A stretch of 64,000 nucleotides of DNA, from positions 2,290,415 through 2,354,414 of the forward strand of contig CP054595.1 of NCBI GenBank assembly GCA_013347225.1, read 5' to 3'. The number at the start of each line of letters is the position of its first letter. Within the stretch, counting starts at the first letter, position 1. The notes under the pieces were generated by a model. The model was given only the letters and a program-made list of their open reading frames with translations, was not told the DNA's origin and searched no databases. The translations under genes and the position numbers were made by a program. Source of the stretch: Candidatus Accumulibacter similis. Its GTDB lineage: Bacteria; Pseudomonadota; Gammaproteobacteria; Burkholderiales; Rhodocyclaceae. This document shows, piece after piece, positions 58,838 to 64,000 of this stretch.

Positions 58838-59320
58838 TCACGGTCCATTCGGATTCGCCTGCGTTCGGTGCAGCGATCTGGTCAGGTAGTAGCCCACCGA
58901 CAATGCCAGGGCGAGTGCGGCAGTGGCGTAGACGTAGTCCGGACTGATTTCCTTGTAATCGAGGATGACGATCTTGCGCAGAACGGCCATGTAGGCGGTT
59001 GCCAGAACGATGTCGAGGTGCAGTCCGTCTTCCTGCAGGTAGCTCACAATGTTGACGAACACTTCGATGGCGATCAGTACGGCCATGAAGGCGCCGAAGG
59101 TGGCGAGAATATCGCTGATCTCGAGCAAAAAATAGGGGTGCACTATGACCCGGCTGTAGAGCACATAGACCACGTCGGCGACACCCCACCAGATCACCAG
59201 GACCATCAGCACCGCCAGTACGCGTGCCGCATGGCGGATGCTGCCGCGGAGGCGGCGTATCAGCGGCTCATCGGGAAAGGCTTGGTATGGCGTGTCGGTT
59301 TCCGTTTGCAGATCCTTCAT
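58838..59320 (-). CDS. PsiE-like (phosphate-starvation-inducible E family) membrane protein
   Basis: A 160-residue membrane protein with four hydrophobic segments: VLAVLMVLVIWWGVADVVYVLY, ILATFGAFMAVLIAIEVFVNIV, the LHLDIVLATAYMAVLRKIVILDY region and YVYATAALALALSVGYYLT. The ALLAIEVFVNIVSYL...VLATAYMAVLRKIVILD pattern is that of the PsiE family, induced by phosphate starvation in E. coli and of unknown biochemical role. GGGAGG precedes ATG 59320. It is monocistronic, 100 bases behind the ygjP-type gene. Confidence 0.88.
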   Translation of the reverse strand: MKDLQTETDTPYQAFPDEPLIRRLRGSIRHAARVLAVLMVLVIWWGVADVVYVLYSRVIVHPYFLLEISDILATFGAFMAVLIAIEVFVNIVSYLQEDGLHLDIVLATAYMAVLRKIVILDYKEISPDYVYATAALALALSVGYYLTRSLHRTQANPNGP

Positions 59321-59420
59321 TGCTGCCTCCCATGATTCGAGGAACGTCCATGCCGGCGAGCCGCGGCCTCGTCGATCGTCATGACCCATCGCCGAAGGTG
59401 GCGCGGTCCGTGCAGCGGCC

Positions 59421-60185
59421 CTACGCGAGGCCCGGAAGCGTCTTGCCGAGTACCCGCAGTTCGACCCGCAACGCTTGCCAGTTGGGGCAGACACCAGAGA
59501 CGATCGCCCAGAAACGCGGGCTGTGGTTCATCTCGCGCAGGTGTGCCAGCTCGTGCACGACGACATAGTCGATCACCGGCAACGGAAAATGCAGCAGTCG
59601 CCAGTTCAGACGGATGCCGCTGCGGGTGCTGCAACTGCCCCAGCGGGTGCGTGCGGCGGACAGGCTCAGTGGCGGTGGCACGACTGCCAGCAACGGTGCG
59701 TAATGCGCCAGCCGTTCGGCGAAGAGTTCGCGCGCCCTTGCGCGCAGTGCCCGCTCGAGGACCCGCTGCGCGTCTGCAGGTGTGCGCAGGCAGAGGGTCA
59801 GCGTCGCTCCGCCCGCGTGCAGGCTCCACAGGCAGCGATTGCCGCCAATCGCCAGGCGGATGTCCAGCGCCTGACCGAGGAAGGGCAACCGCAGGCCATC
59901 GTTGATGGCCTGCGGTCGTGCCGGTCGCCGCGCGTGCCACTCGTCGAGCTTGCGGCCGATCCATTCGCCGTGCCGCAGGAGGATGGACTCGACTTCATGC
60001 ACTGGGGCGCGTGGCGGGGCGCCGACGCGCAGGCCGCGATGATCGATCGACAGGCCGATCGTGCGCCGCCGGCTGCGGCGCAGGACATAGGCGACCGTCC
60101 GCTCGCCGAGTTCGATCGTCCGCTGGGTCTCGCTGGCAGCCGGCAGCCGGCCACCGGCGCTTGCCTTCTCAGGCAGCCACGGCAT
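59421..60185 (-). CDS. YgjP/DUF45 M48-like metallopeptidase
   Basis: A 254-residue protein of the YgjP-like metallopeptidase family. The zinc motif is VVHELAHLREMNHSPRFW: HExxH plus the third ligand His. The N-terminal RSRRRTIGLSIDHRGLRVGAP and central RTRWGSCSTRSGIRLNWRLLHFP blocks are diagnostic. Physiological substrate unknown. Its start lies inside the end of plsC (17-base overlap), so it is the last gene of the glyQ-glyS-gmhB-plsC operon. Confidence 0.9.
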   Translation of the reverse strand: MPWLPEKASAGGRLPAASETQRTIELGERTVAYVLRRSRRRTIGLSIDHRGLRVGAPPRAPVHEVESILLRHGEWIGRKLDEWHARRPARPQAINDGLRLPFLGQALDIRLAIGGNRCLWSLHAGGATLTLCLRTPADAQRVLERALRARARELFAERLAHYAPLLAVVPPPLSLSAARTRWGSCSTRSGIRLNWRLLHFPLPVIDYVVVHELAHLREMNHSPRFWAIVSGVCPNWQALRVELRVLGKTLPGLA

Positions 60186-60912
60186 CGGCGGCAGCCGGAT
60201 AACGGTGTGGCGAAATGCGCCGCATCTCGGCCTCGATCCAGGCTGCGGCGAGGGCGTTGATGCGCGCCGCCGACTTGCCGGCGGGATCGATCGGCGGCCC
60301 GATGCTGACGGTGATGGTGCCGGGGGAGACCGCGAAGACGCTCTTGCGCCAGAACTCGCCCGCATCGTGCGCCACCGGGACGACCAGGCTGCCGCCGCGC
60401 AGCGCGAGATGGGCGCCGCCGGGCTTGTAGCGCGCGGTCTCGCCGGGTTCGACGCGGGTGCCTTCGGGGAAGATCACCACCCAGTAGCCGGCAGCGAGTC
60501 GCTCCTTGCCCTGCTCGAAGACCTGCTTCAGCGCGTCCTTGGCCGCCGCGCGATCGATCGAGATCATCTTCATCGCCGCCAGTCCCCAGCCGAAGAACGG
60601 GATCCGCAGCAACTCCTTCTTGAGGACGAACACCAAGGGAGGCAGGATATCCTGCAGTCCCACCGTCTCCCAGGCCGATTGGTGCTTGGCCATCACCACC
60701 GCCGGCGTCGCGGGCAGGTTCTCGCGCCCGAGGACGCGGTAACGCAGCCCGAGGAGGCGGCGGCAGAGCGCCATGAACCCCTTGCGCCAGATCTCGATGA
60801 CGCGGTAGCGGCTGGCCATCGGCAGGGCGATCGCCAGCGTGACGAGGATCCCGAAGGGGATCGTCCACAGACCGACCAGCACCATGAAGAGCGCCGTGCG
60901 CACGGTGGCCAT
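60169..60912 (-). CDS. plsC: 1-acyl-sn-glycerol-3-phosphate acyltransferase
   Basis: A 247-residue membrane acyltransferase forming phosphatidic acid from lysophosphatidic acid and acyl donor. An N-terminal membrane helix (ALFMVLVGLWTIPFGILVTLAIALP) precedes the catalytic block VMAKHQSAWETVGLQ, where the usual HX4D reads HX4E. FFGWGLAAMKMISIDR and the phosphate-binding VIFPEGTRVEPGE complete the family pattern. Its start overlaps the gmhB stop by one base. Confidence 0.92.
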   Translation of the reverse strand: MATVRTALFMVLVGLWTIPFGILVTLAIALPMASRYRVIEIWRKGFMALCRRLLGLRYRVLGRENLPATPAVVMAKHQSAWETVGLQDILPPLVFVLKKELLRIPFFGWGLAAMKMISIDRAAAKDALKQVFEQGKERLAAGYWVVIFPEGTRVEPGETARYKPGGAHLALRGGSLVVPVAHDAGEFWRKSVFAVSPGTITVSIGPPIDPAGKSAARINALAAAWIEAEMRRISPHRYPAAADAVAA

Positions 60913-61448
60913 CAGAGGAGCAGGATGTGGTCGGTGGCAGCCGCCAGATCGGCGAAGACCAGGGTGCCGTCCGGCAGACCGCCGTCGATCTGCGTCTGCG
61001 CTCCCTTGCCGGTCAGCACCAGCAGCGGCAGCGCGCCAACGGCGACGGCTGCCTGCAGGTCGCGCAGCGAATCGCCAACCGCCGGTGTCCCGGGCAGGTC
61101 GATGTTGAAGCAGCCGGCGATGCGCTCGAACATGCCGGTCGCCGGTTTGCGGCAGTGGCACCCGGCGTCGATCGCGTGTGGGCAGTAGAAGATCGCGTCG
61201 ATGCGTCCGCCGGCTGCCAGCACCGCCCGGTGCATCTTGTCGTGGATGGCGTTGAGCGTATCCATGTCGAAGAGGCCGCGGCCGATGCCCGACTGGTTGG
61301 TCGCCACCACCACCCGATAGCCGGCCTGGTTGAGGCGGGCGATCGCCTCGAGGCTGCCGGGGATCGGGCGCCACTCAGCCGGCGACTTGATGAACTGCTT
61401 CGAGTCGTGGTTGATGACGCCGTCGCGATCGAGGATGACCAGCTTCAT
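60912..61448 (-). CDS. gmhB: D-glycero-beta-D-manno-heptose 1,7-bisphosphate 7-phosphatase
   Basis: A 178-residue HAD phosphatase of the heptose pathway, feeding ADP-heptose for LPS core. It begins KLVILDRDGVINHDS with the nucleophile and acid Asp. TNQSGIGRGLFD follows, then the structural zinc loop CPHAIDAGCHCRKPATG and VGDSLRDLQAA. It overlaps glyS by four bases (ATGA) and plsC by one. Together with waaF at 24 kb it shows a complete heptose-containing LPS core is made. Confidence 0.95.
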   Translation of the reverse strand: MKLVILDRDGVINHDSKQFIKSPAEWRPIPGSLEAIARLNQAGYRVVVATNQSGIGRGLFDMDTLNAIHDKMHRAVLAAGGRIDAIFYCPHAIDAGCHCRKPATGMFERIAGCFNIDLPGTPAVGDSLRDLQAAVAVGALPLLVLTGKGAQTQIDGGLPDGTLVFADLAAATDHILLL

Positions 61449-63517
61449 ACGGCCAGCTTCGAGATGTCGGCGACGGCGTTGAGCTGCTCGTAGAGCGCTT
61501 TCAGGAGGCCGAGACGGTTGCCGCGCAGCAGCGGCTCATCGACGTTGACCATCACTTCGTCGAAGAAGCGGTCGACCTCGCTGCGCACCGCGGCGAGTAC
61601 CTTCAGCGCGTCGGCGTAGTCCTCGTTGGCGACGTGCGAGCGGACCAGCGGGGTCAGCAGGACGACTCGCTCGAAGAGGGCTTTCTCCGCCTGCTCCTCG
61701 AGCAGAGCGATGTCCGGTTCAGGCAGATCCTCGTCCGCTTTCTTGAGGATGTTGCCGATACGTTTGTTGGCGGCGGCCAGCGCCAGCGCTTCGGGGAGCG
61801 CCTGGAACTCGCGCACCGCGGCCAGTCGGGCGGGAACCAGGTCGATCCGCGACGGCCGTTGTGCCAGTACTGCCTCGACGATGTCGACGGCATGACCCGC
61901 ATCGCGCAGCATGCCGCGCAGCCGGTCGAGCATGAATGCCAGCAGGCTTTCATCGACCGCCGCGAGCTCGATTCCCTGGCTCAGCAGCGCGTCGCGGGCG
62001 TCGGCGATCAGCGCACCGAGGTCGAGCGGCAGTGGCGTTTCCATGAGGATGCGCAGGACCCCGAGGGCGGCGCGCCGCAGGCCGAAGGGATCCTTGTCGC
62101 CGGTCGGCACCACGCCGATGCCGAAGAAGCCGACGAGCGCGTCGAGCTTGTCGGCGAGTGCGGCGGCGCAGGCGATGTTGCCATGCGGCAGCGAGTCGCC
62201 CGCAAAGCGTGGCCGGTAGTGCTGCTCGATGGCGTCGGCCACCACGGGCAGGCCGCCTTCGTGCAGCAGGTAGTAGCGGCCCATGATTCCCTGCAGTTCG
62301 GGGAACTCGCCGACCATGTCGGTGAGCAGGTCGATCTTGGCGAACATTCCCGCGCGCTCGGCGAGATTGCCGTCGGCGCCAAGCTTCTCGGCGATCGCCC
62401 GCGCGACGCGGCCGACACGCTGCGCGCGATCACCGAGCGAGCCGAGGCGGTTGTGATAGACGACGGCGCCCAGTCGCATGACGCGGTTGGCGAAACCCGC
62501 CTTGCGGTCCTGGTTGAAGAAGAAGCGTGCGTCCGCCAGTCGCGGCCGAACGACGCGCTCATTGCCGCGTATGATGTGGCTCGGGTCGTCGACCTGCATG
62601 TTGGCGACGATCAGGAAGCGGTTCAGCAACCTGCCTGCCGGGTCGAGCAGCGGGAAGTACTTCTGGTTCTGCTGCATGGTCAGGACCAGGCACTCCTGCG
62701 GTACCTCGAGGAACTCGGCCTCGAACTCGCCGACATAGACGGCGGGCCATTCGACCAATGCCGTCACTTCGTCGAGCAGCGCCGCCGCCGGGTTGATGCG
62801 GGCGCCGAGCCTGGCCGCTGCCGCTTCGAGCTGCGTCGCGATCAGCGCGCGGCGCTCGTCGAAGGAGGCGATGACCTTGCCGGCGGCGAGCCGCGCCGGG
62901 TAGTCATCCGCCCGCTCGATGCTGATCTCGCCGGCGGACAGGAAGCGGTGCCCCATCGTTGTCCGGCCACTGCCCAGTCCGAGAACCTCGCCCGCGACGA
63001 CGTGGCTGCCATGCAGGAGAACAAGGCTGTGCACCGGTCGCACGAACTGGTGATCGGAATCGCCCCAGCGCATCACTTTCGGGATCGGCAGTTTCCTGAC
63101 GGCCTGGGCGACGATCGCGGCGAGGTGTACCGACAGATCTTCGCCCTTCTGCTCGCGCCGGGCGACGAAGTACTCGCCCCTGGCGTCGGTGGTCCGGTGC
63201 AGTTGCGCAAAGCTGACGCCGGCGGCGCGCATGAAGCCCTCGAGTGCCCGGGTCGGCTTGCCGGCGGCGTCGACGGCGCCGGCCACGGCCGGCCCCTTCT
63301 TCTCCAGTACGCGGTCGGGCTGGCGTTTGGCGACCTCGGTGATCGTCAGCGCCAGCCTGCGGGGCGTCGCGTAGGGTGTGCAGACACTGTCGGCAGTCGC
63401 GAAGTCCTGCGCCCTGAGGGCGGCGAAGACCGCCTCGGCAAAGGCGTCCGACAGCAGCTTGAGCGATTTCGGCGGCAGCTCTTCGGTGCGCAGCTCGATC
63501 AGGATCGTGTCGTTCAT
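61445..63517 (-). CDS. glyS: Glycyl-tRNA synthetase beta subunit
   Basis: A complete 690-residue beta chain of the heterotetrameric bacterial glycyl-tRNA synthetase; it carries tRNA-binding domains. It starts MNDTILIELRTEELPPKSLKLL and has YATPRRLALTI, HQFVRPVHSLVLLHG, MTMQQNQKYF-type LTMQQNQKYFPLLD and GNERVVRPRLADARFFFNQD. A C-terminal anticodon-binding region ends VNVDEPLLRGNRLGLL. It follows glyQ with a single intervening base. Confidence 0.97.
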   Translation of the reverse strand: MNDTILIELRTEELPPKSLKLLSDAFAEAVFAALRAQDFATADSVCTPYATPRRLALTITEVAKRQPDRVLEKKGPAVAGAVDAAGKPTRALEGFMRAAGVSFAQLHRTTDARGEYFVARREQKGEDLSVHLAAIVAQAVRKLPIPKVMRWGDSDHQFVRPVHSLVLLHGSHVVAGEVLGLGSGRTTMGHRFLSAGEISIERADDYPARLAAGKVIASFDERRALIATQLEAAAARLGARINPAAALLDEVTALVEWPAVYVGEFEAEFLEVPQECLVLTMQQNQKYFPLLDPAGRLLNRFLIVANMQVDDPSHIIRGNERVVRPRLADARFFFNQDRKAGFANRVMRLGAVVYHNRLGSLGDRAQRVGRVARAIAEKLGADGNLAERAGMFAKIDLLTDMVGEFPELQGIMGRYYLLHEGGLPVVADAIEQHYRPRFAGDSLPHGNIACAAALADKLDALVGFFGIGVVPTGDKDPFGLRRAALGVLRILMETPLPLDLGALIADARDALLSQGIELAAVDESLLAFMLDRLRGMLRDAGHAVDIVEAVLAQRPSRIDLVPARLAAVREFQALPEALALAAANKRIGNILKKADEDLPEPDIALLEEQAEKALFERVVLLTPLVRSHVANEDYADALKVLAAVRSEVDRFFDEVMVNVDEPLLRGNRLGLLKALYEQLNAVADISKLAV

Positions 63518-63518
63518 C

Positions 63519-64000
63519 TCATTGCGCTCCGCCGCTGCTGTGGCACATCGGGAAGCCGAGCGCCTGCCGCGAGTCGTGGTAGGCCTGCGCGACTTCGCGC
63601 GCCAGTGCGCGCACGCGGCCGATGTAGGCGGCCCGTTCGGTGACCGAGATGGCGCCGCGGGCATCGAGCAGGTTGAAGGTGTGCGAGCACTTCATGACCA
63701 TCTCGTAGCCAGGCAGCGCGAGGCCGGCGGCGATCAGACGGCGCGCCTCGGATTCGTGCTCGCCGAAGTGGCGGAACAGCAGCTCGACGTTCGCCTGCTC
63801 GAAGTTGTACTTCGATTGCTCGACCTCGTTCTGGTGGTAGACGTCGCCGTAGGTCACGCGGTAGCCCGGGCCCTCGGCCCAGACCAGGTCGAAGACGTTC
63901 TCGACGCCCTGCAGATACATGGCCAGCCGCTCGATGCCGTAGGTGATCTCGCCAAGCACGGGCCGGCAGGGCAGCGAGCCGACCTCCTGGAAATAGGTGA
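63519..64000 (-). CDS. glyQ: Glycyl-tRNA synthetase alpha subunit, 3' part (partial)
   Basis: The C-terminal 160 or so residues of the alpha chain, which holds the aminoacylation site. The reading frame is open at the right edge. Visible blocks: [60 protein letters not shown] and [22 protein letters not shown], all characteristic of GlyQ. The full protein is about 300 residues. It is the first visible gene of the operon glyQ-glyS-gmhB-plsC-ygjP. Confidence 0.97.
   Translation of the reverse strand, partial: TYFQEVGSLPCRPVLGEITYGIERLAMYLQGVENVFDLVWAEGPGYRVTYGDVYHQNEVEQSKYNFEQANVELLFRHFGEHESEARRLIAAGLALPGYEMVMKCSHTFNLLDARGAISVTERAAYIGRVRALAREVAQAYHDSRQALGFPMCHSSGGAQ

Noticed and set aside
1..64000. 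tRNA, rRNA, CRISPR arrays, prophage or toxin-antitoxin modules
   Set aside because: None seen on either strand by reading; no repeat-spacer pattern, no cloverleaf-like segments in the intergenic gaps, no phage or antitoxin genes.

Overview
The window is visibly GC-rich bacterial chromosome, densely packed, with short -10-like boxes (TAGAAT/TATAAT type) and many ATGA-style stop/start overlaps. Gene content (alaS, glyQS-gmhB-plsC, ilvE-waaF-yheT-phosphomannomutase, nudJ-mnmA, a PepSY/DHC/DUF1924 redox module, a fatty acid cis/trans isomerase, a PPK2-like polyphosphate kinase relic) points to a betaproteobacterium of the Rhodocyclales. A polyphosphate-accumulating relative such as Candidatus Accumulibacter is my best guess, by inference from gene families only. 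No rRNA, tRNA, CRISPR or intact mobile element was recognised.

Layout. 1-1.8 kb: 3' part of cti and a small unknown ORF. 1.9-7.0 kb: membrane ferric-reductase-like protein, dihaem cytochrome and DUF1924 cytochrome on the minus strand, divergent from a PepSY protein and a two-component system, with an OmpR-type operator between them. 7.0-10.6 kb: two FlgO-like lipoproteins and a secreted beta-propeller protein behind a large hairpin. 10.7-16.4 kb: alaS, threonine aldolase, NUDIX hydrolase, lytic transglycosylase. 16.7-20.2 kb: SdsA-type alkylsulfatase and a FadL-type porin. 20.2-26.5 kb: a tightly packed minus-strand run from ilvE through a zinc-finger protein, waaF, an NTF2-like protein, yheT and phosphomannomutase to an EAL-HDOD protein. 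26.6-30.5 kb: nudJ, an unknown secreted protein, mnmA and a convergent ABC-F ATPase. 31 kb: universal stress protein.

31.5-46.5 kb is the accessory heart of the window. A MocR regulator diverges from gabD-gabT-nitrilase, a set resembling GABA or 5-aminovalerate catabolism. A broken PPK2 gene follows. Then comes a minus-strand cluster, read upstream to downstream: lipoprotein, DASS carboxylate transporter, PLP-dependent Orn/Lys/Arg-type decarboxylase, ATP-grasp ligase, C45-type Ntn acyltransferase/hydrolase and a solitary glutamate/aspartate-type binding protein. Together these look like a system that makes an amine, couples it to a carboxylate and cleaves or transfers the product. I do not recognise it as a described pathway and treat it as the best candidate for a new system.

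47-58 kb: a minus-strand set (beta-propeller, polysaccharide deacetylase, sterol-desaturase-like hydroxylase, HD phosphohydrolase, small lipoprotein); gloA and an FmdE-like protein; a cyanase pseudogene that has lost its start codon and catalytic core; and a signalling block consisting of a PAS histidine kinase split by an in-frame TAG, a FixJ-type regulator and a haemerythrin-PAS-kinase-REC-HPt hybrid. 58-64 kb: a probable transposase relic, a PsiE-like membrane protein, and the glyQ-glyS-gmhB-plsC-ygjP operon running off the right edge.
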